Shown here piece after piece: positions 12,001-23,406 of a DNA stretch of 64,000 nucleotides. The DNA is taken from the NCBI GenBank assembly GCA_036346255.1, contig CM070627.1:34680143-34744142 (forward strand), in the 5' to 3' direction. The notes below the pieces were generated by a model. It was not told the origin of the DNA and did no database searches. It worked only from the letters and a program-made list of their open reading frames with translations. Every line of letters begins with the position of its first letter. Position 1 is the first letter of the stretch. Source of the DNA: Ampelocalamus luodianensis. Its lineage: Eukaryota; Streptophyta; Magnoliopsida; Poales; Poaceae. A program made the translations under genes and the position numbers.

Positions 12001-13236
12001 TAGATGCTCGGGTCTTATGATTGCGTTTTATGCCATGTGAGTTTTATATTGATATCGATGTTCTTAGAAGGGTGAGGCGTATATGTGTTCCATCGCATGT
12101 ACGCACCTTAAAGATGCCGATTGCAATCTAATATGGGTAGTGAGCCCATTCGCATTTCTTTATGTTTGGGTCGGCATTCTCGACGCAACATGTGTGCCTC
12201 TGCTAAGCGGATGCTATCGCCGTTGTTTAAGCGAGATCGGTTCACACATGGGTATCCAACTCAATAGTGTTAACTTGTTGAAAATGTCAAATCTTAGTTT
12301 CCCGGTCGGCATACCAAAGGAAGTATGTCATCATTCGAGGCATCCAAGGCAACGGCCGACTAAGTCGTGTGGGTAAAGATGTACACCCGCAGGTATCAAA
12401 CTGTTCGAATAGCCGTGTCCACGGTCATAGACAATGACTTGAGTTGATGTCACCTGTATAGAGTTTCGATTTAAAAATCTGGTTTTGATTTCTGGTTTGG
12501 CATGAGGGAATTCATGCATTGTATTATTTACCTTTATTCTCATTTACTTACTGTTTTAATCCAGTTTGTTTCATTAAATTGCTTTATCAAAACTTAGCAA
12601 TTGTAGGTTAAGGTGTACTGCTTTACGCAAAATTTAACCAATAAGCCTTCCTGTTGCAACCTTATGCATGTGTAAATTCTACTTCTTTGTATAGGTTCTA
12701 ACAAACACTTTCTTTTATTAGTTTGTGTAAGTCTTGCTGAGTACCCTTCGTACTCAAGGTGCTATAACCTATTGTTGCAGGTGAAGACGGTTATCTTTAT
12801 GAAGTGCCCGTTAGCGTCGATCAGGGTGACGCTAACGAGTAAAGCTATTTCTTTCCTCCACGCAATCGCCTGCGGGTGGATGGGGCCATTAGTGGTTTTA
12901 TCGTTTATTTTGCTTCCGCTGTCAGACTTTTGTAGTGACCAAGTCACTGGATGTTGTAGTACTAAACCAAATTGTAAACTTATGTTTAATTATGTAAATG
13001 TATGACTTGTATGTGTATGATGCAATGTTGTTTGAGGATATATGTGCAATGGTCACTGATCTTGGGAACCATTGTGAGACATATATCCGGGATGTCTAAA
13101 TATTGGGTTTGTTACTTTTTAAAATTTATGCTTCTAGCATGATCTTTAATAAAGGAGCAGCACTGTTCCTTAATTAAGAATCGTGTTACAGTATAAATTT
13201 AATTAAGTGTATTTCCAATATCCCAGGGCGTCCACA
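9078..13236 (+). mobile_element. Solo LTR, Ty3-gypsy type, TSD GTTTT
   Basis: The unit starts TGTAACAGCCCC and ends GGCGTCCACA, and is flanked by GTTTT on both sides (9073-9077 and 13237-13241). At 4159 bp it is a very long LTR, alone, so recombination between two LTRs probably removed the body. A TATA box lies at 10482-10495. The palindrome TGAGTAC-CCTTC-GTACTCA (12738-12756) lies ~480 bp before the 3' end and is followed by a TTGTTGCAG acceptor-like site. The 9528-10064 ORF inside is a by-product of repeats of the type CCGTTGGAT…ATCCAACG. Confidence 0.88.
10482..10495 (+). promoter_or_regulatory. TATA box of solo LTR
   Basis: TCTATATATAAACC, ~1.4 kb into the LTR, followed within 35 bp by a C/T-rich start region. 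This would divide U3 from R. Confidence 0.5.
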
Positions 13237-13241
13237 GTTTT

Positions 13242-13605
13242 AAACTGACAGGTATAAATATAGATGAGCGCTGCTCATACCCACCGTACCCAATTGCCAT
13301 CCAATTGCCATCCTAATTGCCGGTCATGGAAGGCAAGCCAGCGTTCTAGATGCCATCATCGTTAGCTCCGCCGTTCCATGAGCGAATGAATAGGCTAAAA
13401 GCTGGACCACGGACCACGCATAAACTGATGGCCTGCCTTCTGGTCATCAGTTTATTTGTTTCTTTGTTTACATTGAGTTGACAAAGGACTTGATTTACTT
13501 GTGTTTTCAAGAGTTAATACCATAAGGTCGGTCATACGATATACTATACACACACTCTGTATTTGCGGTCCGGTTTTTATTCCTCGATCGCTAGATAATA
13601 GATAT
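13242..13605. other. Short intergenic stretch, nothing recognised
   Basis: No coding potential. It continues the sequence that was split by the solo LTR. It contains the doublet CCAATTGCCAT near 13290-13315 and nothing else of note. Confidence 0.4.
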
Positions 13606-14517
13606 CGACAAAATTGCACCTAGGTATATGAACTTGTGAGATTGGGTCATCTGAACTTGCATTTTACTTTATCAATCATCTAAACTTATGAGATTGTGGT
13701 ACTTAGCTCTCTAAACTTACGTTGAAGTAAAGTTCGTCGGATGTCATGCTACCAACTTTGTCCCCTCCGAGTTAGGTGGACTCGTCACCACTCCGTTCCG
13801 ATCGTGTCCATCGTCTCCGTCACCTCATGCCGATAAAAACGAATTCTTCGGACCTGAGAACGCACTGTGCTCGCGTCTTCGTCGGAGCTCCACCGTCACA
13901 GCTTGACACCACCCTCGCCCTTGTCTCTTTTGAGTCGGCTGTGAGAGAGAGAAGTACATTCTCAATATCAAAACTGGGGCACGGTACTTCTCTCTCTCAC
14001 AGTAATTCGTCAACTCAGCCTTTGCTATTAGCAAACGATCAAATTAAATGAATTTCGTGCAGGGTGAGTAGCTTCTATGCCCTACTCTGGCATTGCGATG
14101 TACTTCTCTTAATCTCATGGCCGACTCAGAGGAGGAAGGGCGAGGGCAGTGGCAAGCTGTGACGGTGGAGCTCTAATGAAGATGCGAGCACGATGCGTTC
14201 TCGGGTCCAAAAATCTGTTTTTGTCGGCGTGAGGTGGCAGGGACGATGAACATGATTGAAACAGGACAGCAACGAGTCTACCGGACTCAGAGAGGAAGAA
14301 GTCGATGGCATTCTATACGAACGTCGCTTCAATGAAAGTTCAGAGAGCTAAGTGACACAACCTTACAAGTTCAGAATGCTGAGAAAGTAAAGTACAAATT
14401 CAATAAGCTAAATAGCATAACCTCGTAAATTCAGAAGATTAAAAAAGTAGAATACAAATTCAAAAAACTAATAAACATAACATCATAGATACAAAGATCT
14501 ATAGTACAATTTTCTCG
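13606..14517. mobile_element. Foldback transposon / hairpin MITE, TSD TAGATAT
   Basis: The whole 912-bp unit is an imperfect inverted repeat. The left arm starts CGACAAAATTGCAC and the right arm, read on the other strand, starts CGAGAAAATTGTAC. Matching blocks continue inward (for example GAGCTCCACCGTCACAGCTT at ~13889-13908 and its complement near 14157-14176), with only a small loop near 14050-14100. It is flanked by a perfect 7-bp direct repeat TAGATAT (13599-13605, 14518-14524). No transposase is encoded; the 13776-14051 ORF is a by-product. A transcript would fold into a long hairpin. Confidence 0.82.
13939..14002. repeat. Perfect 19-bp stem hairpin inside the foldback element
   Basis: CTGTGAGAGAGAGAAGTAC at 13939-13957 is matched by its exact reverse complement at 13984-14002, with a 26-bp loop. 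It is separate from the main arm pairing. Confidence 0.85.
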
Positions 14518-14524
14518 TAGATAT

Positions 14525-15098
14525 GCCAGCCTTTTCCGTGGCATTCCGCGTGAGAAGTGAGATCACCCTGTCCTGTCGGTAAATCATGCACTATCACATG
14601 TGGGACCCTCAACATCACGCTCGGAGTTACTCAAAAGTCGGAGTCATTGAAAATAATAACTTCTAAGCCTGGTTGGGCCCGTCACAACTCACACGCCAAC
14701 CCTTACGTGACTTCTTCAGTTCTTCTCTATATGATGATGTATGATGTGCGCAACGTCATCAACGCGCCAGACCTTGTCGCACGCTGCCCGTCTAATACTG
14801 CCATTTGTCCCTTTCAAGGTCCTTCGGTTTACTGGTACTACCAGTTGTCACTTACACAGCCTAGTTTATTTCTACTATTTTAAAAGCTATTTATTATATT
14901 AATAAAGCAGAAGTAACAGAGTTACTTTCCAAACGGATAAAAAAATAAAAGATAATACGCTGGCCGAAAGGCTCAAGTTATTTCTAGTATTCATCGTTCA
15001 TCCTATTACGTTCACTAACTTTTTATTTAATCAAACTCAATTCGTCAGTTCTTTTTCAGATTTAAATAGTTAACATAGTTGGTGCGCTAAAAGAGTTA
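14525..15098. other. Intergenic DNA, nothing recognised
   Basis: No domain-bearing ORF. The ORF at 14557-14883 has no recognisable motif. AT-rich toward 14880-15080. Confidence 0.4.
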
Positions 15099-15328
15099 GG
15101 ACATGTTTGGCTTCACGCCTAACTTTAGTGATGCCACAATTTTTTTAAGCATGTTTTTGGTTCGGCGCCAGAATTATGGCTCATCATACTTTTTTAGCTC
15201 TCTAGCCCACATTTCTTGACTAACTTTGTCTAACTTGTGTCCTCCATTTTATTCACCTCACATTTTGTAGCATGCCACACTTCGGCTAATTTAGTTATGG
15301 CAAGCTTAGCCGTGAACCAAACATGCTC
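15099..15328. mobile_element. Tourist-like MITE (PIF/Harbinger type)
   Basis: The ends are GGACATGTTTGG at left and CCAAACATGCTC at right, i.e. inverted repeats extending ~30 bp with mismatches. The flanking trinucleotides TTA (15096-15098) and TTG (15329-15331) fit the 3-bp TTA target of PIF/Harbinger elements with one change. 230 bp, non-coding. Confidence 0.72.
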
Positions 15329-15509
15329 TTGTCTTGCATAACTAACATGTTGATTATTAATGTGCTTGTTTATTGGTCAGAATCATCATGACAAAAAACA
15401 TAAAAGCAAACATACGCATTCAGAGCATGTTTCGCCATTACCCTATGAGAACGGAATGAGACTCAGAGCCCGAGTGGCCGGGTATGCACTCCTGTGTAAC
15501 CGCTACACC

Positions 15510-15676
15510 CTAGGAGACTCTCCTTGTTGTCGAGGAAGAAATCTTCAGCGCCGACCTAGAGAGCACGAGCGGTCTATTGTGGCTCGATGATGACATCGAG
15601 GATATCCTCGAAGATGGAGCCATAGAGCTACGTGAGGAAGGTGAAATCCTGCTGTGCCCTTTCCGGATCAGCGGAC
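15510..15676 (+). other. Acidic coding-like fragment, probably LTR relic
   Basis: One plus-strand frame reads VVEEEIFSADLESTSGLLWL then a run of D/E/I/L residues, with a stop just upstream. It resembles the acidic peptide (VVEED…STELYEDDYFED) read on the minus strand in the neighbouring gypsy-type LTRs, so it is more likely a piece of a related LTR than an exon of a host gene. No host protein family was recognised. Confidence 0.35.
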
Positions 15677-18060
15677 TGTGTTGGGACTTCAGATCACTAA
15701 ATCTAAACTTTCTAGGTATTCTGAAGTAGTCCCATGATCAGTAGTTAGTTCACACAGTTACAATATCGATGAAATCATATCTATATGACAGAATATCAAA
15801 GAAACAGACAAATTAATATTACTTAGTAGCAACAGACCTTATGGTCAAGCTTTACAGAGTTAGCCACGCAGGGCTTAACAACAAAAGATCAACTTACAAC
15901 AGAATAAAATAACTCGTGGTAGTTATCCGACATGCCCACAAGCAATCGCGTGGAGAACACGACCTAGTTCGCATAGTCTTCGAAGTATTCTTCCTCGTAG
16001 AACTCGATGTTCCCTAGTTCTTCCTCGGTGACTAATTAACAATGGCGCAAAGCTGTGAGTACATAAAAGTACTCAGCTAGTCGTAGAGAAATATATGCAA
16101 ATAGTATTTATGCAAGGCTTGAACAAGAATAGCTTTATGATTATTTTACAGAAAGCAAAATTGACAGTAAATAGATTGAAAAGCGTAATTTAAAAGATTA
16201 AATATATAAGTAAACAAGTTCTTTGAAACAACTAGTGAACTCCCATTCATTTCCTGACCATCAACCAAAACTAACTACTCAAATCCCAATAATCCACCAA
16301 TCCAACATTTTTGAGAAAATCTGCCCCTCGTGTGAAATCATCAGGCATTGTTCATAACCAGAGACACAGCTATTCGAATAGTTTTTAACACTCTGCAGAG
16401 ATTGTATAGCTTGACTCACAAAAGATAATAATCTTATAATATCGGCCATGACACGTTTCCGAAGGCGTGCGACTAAGTGATTATCACAAGGATTTTACAA
16501 AGCTCTATTTTGACCCAGTTCTGCTCGCTAAGGTTTCGTCACCGACTGGTTACATCCATCACAATTGGGGCCTCCTCTTATGCCAAATCGTCAACCCAAA
16601 CAGAACTGAATCAAAATATTACTAATTAGTTGGTTAGGTCTACCCATAAATAGACTTGTTATTGTACGGTATAGCCCAGATCAATGGCGCACAAAGTTAA
16701 GTACTTAGTGTCTACTCAAGCGAGACAACCACATCCCAAAATCATCTCCTTTACTGCACGATCAATCGCCTGAGTATGAAATCATTTTTGGTCCAATCCT
16801 GACCAAATGGCAACCCTTCTATGGCACAACAAATTTTAATAACAGTGGTCGCGTCATAATTCCATATTTCATTAAGTCAAATTTAATCATTTATGAGCAT
16901 ACGATCATGAATCCCATCGTACAACTAAAGCATGACTAAGCATACTACGCACCCATGTTGGTAATTAAATATGTCCAACTAAGATTAACCCAACATATAG
17001 TGTCCAAGGCTACATGTCATTCTCAATTATTTAAGGAGGCATAATGTCGAATAGGACTTTAACTACTCCCGAAAACAATTATTATAAAATTAACAATACA
17101 TGTTGATATAAAATAATATAATTTTATAAAAATAGGTTCAACATGATCAAAGATCTACGATTTGCCTTCATTGAAGGTTTGAATTGCTTCGAAGGGTGGG
17201 TCCAGGAATTCTTCGGAAATACCAGAATCTATATGTGTAAAAAGAGCCAAATAAATACAACAATTCCAAATAAAATCCAAAAATTATCAAATCAGAACTA
17301 AAAGAAAGGTACTTTATTTATATGATTTTAGAAATGAGAATCGACGAAATCGGAGTTCGTATGAAGGAGAACGAACGTCTGAAATATTTGAACATACGAA
17401 ATGATAAAAAATAGAAAAGGAAATAGAATATTCTTGGAAACATAGTGCTGGTTTCTTTCTTTACAGAGAAAGCAAAAGGGAGGATGACCACATGGGCACA
17501 CTTGCTAGAGAGAGAGGAGGAAGAGACAAAGGGAAGGAATGTGAGTATACCAAAAAGGACCCACATGGAGGTGAGAGATAAACAAAGAAAGAAAGAGGAA
17601 GAAGAAGACAGCAGCACAAGCAGCAGAGGGGGTGCCAGAGCAAGGCGTCGGTGCCGGCAAGGAGAGGCGCGCAAGGCGACGCCTGGAAAGGGGAAAAATG
17701 GAATCCCACAGGAATAGGGAACCCAAGGGTGGTGGTGGCGTCGTCGGCAGAGGTCTGGTGCCGCGGCGGCGGTGTTCTGGCGGTCTTCCGGCGAGGAGAG
17801 CGAGAGCATGGCGTAGGACGCGGAGCGGCGAACCTAATGGTGGTGTCGAAGGAGGAGAGGAGTGGTTGACGGCGTCGGGAACGTCGGTGAGAGGAGCTTT
17901 GGCCGGCGAGAAGAAAACCTCGATTGCAGAGAAGAGAAAGCGAGAGAGGGAATGGGATTCCAGGATTAAGGTGAGGGGAAGGAGGGGCTCACAGTTCTTT
18001 CCTTTGTATGGTTGGAGGGAAAGAAGGAGGGAGATCAAGAGGAGGGGCACACGCCTTCGT
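15677..18060 (-). mobile_element. Decayed LTR related to the 18167-26733 element
   Basis: From TGTGTTGGGAC onward it follows the same order as the LTR at 18167: GATGAAATCATATC, ACAGACAAATTAATA, ACCTTATGGTCAAG, the palindrome TGAGTAC…GTACTCA (16056-16075), CCCCTCGTGTGAAATCA, and GGTCCAGGAATTCTTCGGAAAT. The 17450-18060 part is purine/GC-rich and fits the U3 region only loosely. The expected TGTAACATCCC end is missing, so the copy is truncated against the copia sequence at ~18060. Sense is minus, as for its neighbour. Confidence 0.72.
16051..16079. repeat. Conserved LTR palindrome (decayed LTR copy)
   Basis: TGAGTAC-ATAAAA-GTACTCA with pairing extended outward by AGC/GCT. It lies ~380 bp from the LTR 3' end, as in the other gypsy-type LTRs here. 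Confidence 0.7.
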
Positions 18061-18161
18061 GAACACATATGCAATCTAATCCTTTGAAGAGACCAACCGA
18101 ACCTCAAGTGCCTTGCATGCAACACGCTCACGAACAAAGTGAAAATCCACTTCAATATACT
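18061..18161 (-). pseudogene. copia-2 RNase H, C-terminal piece
   Basis: The minus strand reads YIEVDFHFVRERVA then a stretch like LEVRLVSSKD, a stop, and IAYVFTK, which is the end of a copia RNase H domain. It continues the frame that stops at 26739, on the other side of the 18167-26733 insertion. After the FTK motif the sequence changes to unrelated GC-rich DNA and no 3' LTR is seen. Confidence 0.85.
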
Positions 18162-18530
18162 TTGTCTGTCGAGACCCCGAGTATGCAACCCCAGGACCCT
18201 CTGTGCATTCTAAACTAGTCCCAAATCAGCAGCTAGCTCGTATAGTTGCAACATAGATGAAATCATATCCATACAACAGAACGGCTAAAGAAGTAGACAA
18301 ATTAATAATACATAATGGCAAACGGACCTTATGGTCAAGATTTGTCTAAAGACAAAAGATACACTTGCAACGGAAATCGAACAACTTGTAGCGGCCATAC
18401 GACATGTCCACAGACAGTCGAGTGGAGGACGTGGCTTGGCTCGCTTGGTCTTCGAAGTAGTCGTCCTCATAGAGCTCGGTGCTCCCTAGGTCTTCTTCGA
18501 CGACTGATCAACCAGAGGGTATAAAGCCAT

Positions 18531-18550
18531 GGGTACTTTGAATGTACTCA
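18531..18550. repeat. Conserved LTR palindrome, left arm degraded
   Basis: GGGTAC-TTTGAAT-GTACTCA; the right arm is intact and the left arm has lost TGA. The copy in the sister LTR (23793-23813) reads TGAGTAT…GTACTCA. Confidence 0.5.
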
Positions 18551-20099
18551 GCAAGTCATAGGGAAATGTATACAAATAGTATTAATACAGGTCTTGACAA
18601 GGATTATTTTATGGTTATTTTGCAGAAAGCAGTATTGATTGGAAATACAGTAAGTAGGTTGAGAGCGCAAGTTGAAATATTAATATATACATAATCACGT
18701 TCTTTGAAACAACTCGTGAAGACCCAGTTCACTTCCTAAACCAGTCGTGAACACCCAGTTCACTTCCCAAACCACTCGTAACCACCCAAGACATATTTTT
18801 GAGAAAAATATACCCCTCGTGTGATATCACCAGGAATTGTCTATAACTGGGGACACAACTATTCAAATAGTTTTACACTCTACACAGGTTGTACAGCTTG
18901 ACCCACAAGAGATAGTCGCTTGATAAAACATACATTTTCTTAGACATGTGAATCAAGGAGAGACTACCACAGGGTTTTTACAAAGTTCCGTTTTGACTTA
19001 GTTCTGTTCGCTAAGGATTCGCCACACAAGCGCCCTCTTACGCCACGTTCGCTAAGGTTTCACCACACATGCCCCCTCTTGATCCGCGCTCGCTAAGGTT
19101 TTGCCACACAGGCCCCTCTTGCACCACGGATCAACCCAAATAGAACCAACTCAAAATATTGCTAATTAGTTGGTCAGATCTACTCCATAAATGGACTTGT
19201 GGTTGCACGATATGGCTCAGATCAATGGCGCACAAAGTTAAGTCCTTAGTGGTTGCTCAGGCGAGACTACTTCATCCCGATGTGCTTCCTGCACCCACCT
19301 TTGCCACCGACCACTCGCCCGAGCATAAATCAATTCGCACTCGACCAATTGGCAACCCATACCATGGTACAACAAATTTTTAATATTAGTGGCAACACAT
19401 GCCACAATTTCATATTTCATTTAGTCAAATTTATCATCATTGGATCATGTGATTGAGACATCGCATAACTAAAGCAGGACTAAGCACAATGATGTCCAAC
19501 TAAGGTTACCAAACCTACGGAGTCCAAGGGTACATATCAACATGTCAATCATAAGTATTCAAGGAGTCATACTGTCGACTAGGTATTTAGCTATTTCCTA
19601 GACCACTTTTATACAACTAGCCATGCATGTTGATATAAAATAATATAATTTTAAAAATTAGGTACGACATGATCAAAGGTCTTCGACTTGCCTCCGTTGA
19701 AGTGTTGAGATGCTTTGGTCGTAGTCGTCGGGTCCAGGAACTCTTCGGAAACGTCGGAATCTATACGTACGAAAAGAGCCAAGTAAATAAGACAACTCCA
19801 AATCAAATCCAAAAAGATCACCAAACTAGAACCAAAAGAAAGGTACTGAATTTAGGATGAGTTAGCAACTTGAATCAGTCAGATCGGAGCTCGAACGATA
19901 GAGAACGAGCTCTCGAAAGTTTTGAAATCACAAGGCCAGAAGGAGGTTTAGCGACCTGGTCGGAAGGAGGTTCGACCAACTGGTCGGAAGGCTGGGACTA
20001 CCTGGTCAAAAGGAAGTTTCGACTGGTCAGAAGGAGGTTGAACACAGGTAGTCAAAAGGAGATTCGACTGGTCGAAGGGAGAAAGGATTCGACTACTCG

Positions 20100-20255
20100 A
20101 CGTGATCGAAAGAAGTATATAAGAAGGATACGACTACTCAACGTGGTCGTAAGAAGGATACGACTACTCAACATTGTTGTATGAAGGATACAAGAAGGAT
20201 ACGACTACTCAATATGGTCATAAGGAGGATATGACTACTCAACGTGGTTATAATA
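20100..20255. repeat. ~30-bp tandem repeat in LTR
   Basis: About four to five degenerate copies of a unit close to AGAAGGATACGACTACTCAA plus CGTGGTCGT. The sister LTR carries about six copies at 25370-25535, so copy number has changed since insertion. Confidence 0.75.
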
Positions 20256-20322
20256 AAAGGAGGTCTCGACCGAGAGGGAGGTCTAAACCGAGAGGGTGGA
20301 CAGAGCACGAGAAACTCACTAG

Positions 20323-20335
<13 letters not shown>

Positions 20336-20366
<31 letters not shown>
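20336..20366. repeat. (AG)n microsatellite
   Basis: 31 bp of uninterrupted AG repeats. The sister LTR at ~25640 has only a few AG units, so the run expanded after insertion or shrank in the other copy. Confidence 0.95.
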
Positions 20367-20370
<4 letters not shown>

Positions 20371-20767
20371 AGGAGGGACTGGGGAAGGATGGTGAACATT
20401 GAACGACGGTCGAACGTGGCGTGGGCGCTTTGGCGAACTCTTCGACAGTGAGGAGGTTGAGGATGGCGCGAACGCTCGCAGTCGAAGGCGAAGGAGGACG
20501 GCGATGAAGGGGGCCAACCAGGACTGGAGGAGAAGCAGAAAAACAGCGGCTCCTGCAAAACACAACTGAACCAGAGTGAGGTGGGTTTCTTCAAGGAACT
20601 CTGGAACACAAATGACGTGGTTAGAAGAGGGGGCTGAGCTAGTGCGGCGAGGACCGAGAAGGGGTGCGCGGCGGCTTGAACTTGGAGCTCGGGGCTTCAG
20701 GTAAACCACTACAACAAAAAGCGAGAGGAGAGTTGGGTGTGGAAAGGAGATGAAAGAGGGATGCTCA

Positions 20768-20780
20768 GGCTTTTATAGCC
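20768..20780 (-). promoter_or_regulatory. TATA box of gypsy-type LTR
   Basis: GGCTATAAAAGCC on the minus strand, ~645 bp from the LTR 5' end. The same 13-mer occurs in the sister LTR (26055-26067) and in the solo LTR at 31446-31458 (plus strand). Confidence 0.6.
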
Positions 20781-21559
20781 TAGAGGAGATGAGGAGAGTC
20801 GCTGAGAGATTCGAAGGCGCGCGGTGGTCAAGGGAAGGTGGGCGACAGCACAGAGCACAGTACAGGCATGCACAGAAAGCTTTTCAGGGATAAGACAGGG
20901 CAGGAGTACTGGCGACACGCATGGCGAGTAGGTGAGGATGGGGATGGGGACAGGTAGGAGAGGAGACAAGAGGGAGAATGGGCACGGTGGAGGCGACATC
21001 ATTTAATGCGACGCAACAGCATTTAATACACGAGGACTTTTGCGACAGCCATGACACGATGAGAGAAATAAAAAGGTGAGCAGAGGGGCTGATAGACGGG
21101 GCCGATCAAAACTAAGAGGGCGATCGTGACCAAGGGGGTGGTCGTGACCGAGAGGGGGTGGTCCTTAGGAGAAGGTCCTGAGGAGGTCATAAGGAGGAAC
21201 GCACTGATGGAGAAGATGGAATAGACAGCGAAAGGGAATCCAAATATCGAAGAACTCCAATAACTCAGAATAAACCAAATTTTAAATTAGTTGAAGTTTG
21301 ATTTAGTCATTTAAATTGTTTTTAAATTCTAAAATTTCAAGTTAAGCTTTAAAAATTCAAAAAAACCAAATAGTTATTTTTATTTTGAATATGTTCAAAA
21401 ACTTCTGAAAATTGGGATGTTACAAACCTACACCATTTAAAGGTAATCTCGACCCTGAGATTCAGGCTGACTACGGAATAGGTTCGGAAACTCGAACTTT
21501 GCTCACTCTTCCAACGACTCCCTTTAGAGCGAGACAAAACAACAACTGACACTGCACTG

Positions 21560-22694
21560 ACTAGAGACTTACCAGGAATGAAGTTTCGAGCTGGTAGGGC
21601 TTGCTCCACGGTGACATGATTCACTTGTCCTCTTGGAGAAGGAAGTAGAATTCGGATGGCTTGGCTTGGAGTCTGAGGTGCTCCACGTCCAGCTCCTGGC
21701 ATGGGGGTCTTGATCGGAGTAGCTCCCAAGTTGAATGGAATTGGCGCTAGGGCTTGCTTTCGCGGACAATTGTTGGCGTAGTAACCCTTTTACCAATAGC
21801 TGTAACAGGTAATTCCCGTGGCAGGATTGATGTTTCTTGGGTGCTGGTTGGTGTTGTTGCTGGAGATTTGAAATTAGGGAGTAGCTAGGAGAGGTGCTGT
21901 CGCAGGGGTCTTAAAGGTAACAGGAGGAGCAAAATGGGCAGAGTGCTGCTCACTCATTTTGGCCCTCTGTGGTTGGTTTTGATGAGCACCGTGTTGCATC
22001 ATCTTCCTCTTGTGTGATTCTTCAGCTCACGACGAGAATCTTCTATGAGCATAGCCTTATTTACTAGATGCTGAAAATCTGCATAGTCGTTACTAACGAC
22101 TTGAACCTTTAAGCTAGGGTTGAGCCCCCACTTGAAACGCTTCTGACGTGCATCATCTATGGCAACGCCCTCTTGAGCATATCGAAAGAGTTGAGTGAGC
22201 TTGTTGAGGTATTCACTCATCGACATGCTTCCTTGTCGTAGCTCCCGAAACTCGTTCTTCTTTATTTCTACCTTCCCATCAGGAATATGAGAGTGGCGGA
22301 AAGCTTCTGAAAATTCAGCCCAAGAGATGTTCTGGTGATTTTCATGGGTGGTGTAGTAATTTTTCCACCATTCCGCGGTAATGCCTTCGAGCTGGTGTGC
22401 GGCATACAGAATCTTCTCACGGTCGTCACAACGGGTGATGACAAGCTTCTTCTCGGTAGAGCGCAGCCAGTCATCTGCGTCCAATGGCTCGGAGGAGCTG
22501 GAGAACGTAGGTGGATGGGTCCTCATGAATTCTGCCAGCCTTGACTGAGGGAAAACAGGTGGTGGTGGTATGACAGCTGCTTGATTGTTCTGCTTCAGCA
22601 TCGCGACTAGAACAACAGCAATCTGGTTCTGCTGAGTCATCATCTGGTTTATATTCTGCATCATTGCGTGCATCAACTGCGGCTGGGCTGCCAT
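21560..22694 (-). pseudogene. Gypsy-type gag (Retrotrans_gag) with degraded zinc knuckle
   Basis: The ORF 22694-21999 (231 aa, Met start) is a typical plant gypsy Gag: Gln/Met/Asn-rich N-terminus, PPTFSSSSEPLDADDWL (~77-93), AAHQLEGITAEWW (~120-132), WAEFSEAFRHSHIP (~147-160), FRELRQGSMSMSEYLNKLTQL (~170-190). It ends at the basic stretch RELKNHTRGR. Further on, after frameshifts and stops, the nucleocapsid knuckle near 21780-21810 is wrecked: the CX2CX4HX4C pattern reads C-Y-S-Y-W-stop-K-G-Y-Y-A-N-N-C. A segment like GQVNHVTVEQA, the usual start of gypsy protease, follows near 21590, and there Pol stops. Gag forms the particle; packaging by this copy would be impaired. Confidence 0.88.
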
Positions 22695-23392
22695 GAACTA
22701 ACCCAAATCCTGATCTGCTATTGCTGCCAAAGGAGGTGGTGGTGGTGTAAAGGGATCCACTAGTTCATGTTGACTTGCCGAGTTGCGGGTCTGAACCATA
22801 TGCACAAATCTTCCTGGGTTTAAAAGACGAGAAGAAGAGAGCACAGTAGGTGAGAGGGAAAGGCACGAAAGACAAGAGAGAACAAGAGAGAAAGATAGAG
22901 CAATCTAACTAGGGCAAGTCGGTTAAACCCAAAGAGCAATAGCCTGGAAGCTATTAAGAGGTAACAAAACTCGAGCCGAAGGTCCTATTATACGGACTAA
23001 CGATACTAAACTGAGAAGGACAACTCTACTAAAGCACTTATATCCTAACTTAAATGGATGAACCACTTGAAACAAACGACAGACCTTGAAACTTCTAGGG
23101 CATCCAACGCTTTGATCACGGAAACTCAATCTCATAGAGATTACTGAGGTAAGGAGGTCAATATGAGTTCGAAAACAAAGTTTTAGAAGAGATAAGAGGC
23201 AAGAATCTGAGAACGAGACGAGTAAAGAATAGAATGAGATGAGATGAGAAAAGATTAGGATAAGATGATAGAAGAATAGAATAAGATGAGAGAAGAATAA
23301 CTACTCATCAATTGACTTGATTTGATTTAGAAAATAATTTTTGAAACAAGTAAAGCGATCGTGCTAACTATGGTTGCATCCTACAGTCGATA

Positions 23393-23406
23393 TGGCTTTG
23401 ATACCA
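23393..23406 (-). promoter_or_regulatory. Primer-binding site, initiator tRNA-Met
   Basis: The minus strand reads TGGTATCAAAGCCA, 4 bp inside the LTR end. It matches the 3' end complement of plant initiator tRNA-Met (TGGTATCAGAGC…) with one change, and fixes the minus-strand sense of the element. Confidence 0.85.

Larger units (their letters stand above)
18167..21424 (-). repeat. LTR (3' LTR in element sense)
   Basis: 3258 bp, starting TGTCGAGACC and ending GGGATGTTACA on the plus strand. It holds a TATA motif GGCTATAAAAGCC on the minus strand (20768-20780), an (AG)n run, 30-bp tandem repeats, a degenerate copy of the GTAC palindrome (18531-18550) and the acidic-peptide frame. All ORFs within are incidental. 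Confidence 0.92.

Noticed and set aside
17505..18188. 227-aa minus ORF with hydrophobic stretches
   Set aside because: It crosses the junctions of the decayed LTR, copia fragment and 18167 LTR, so it cannot be an old gene.
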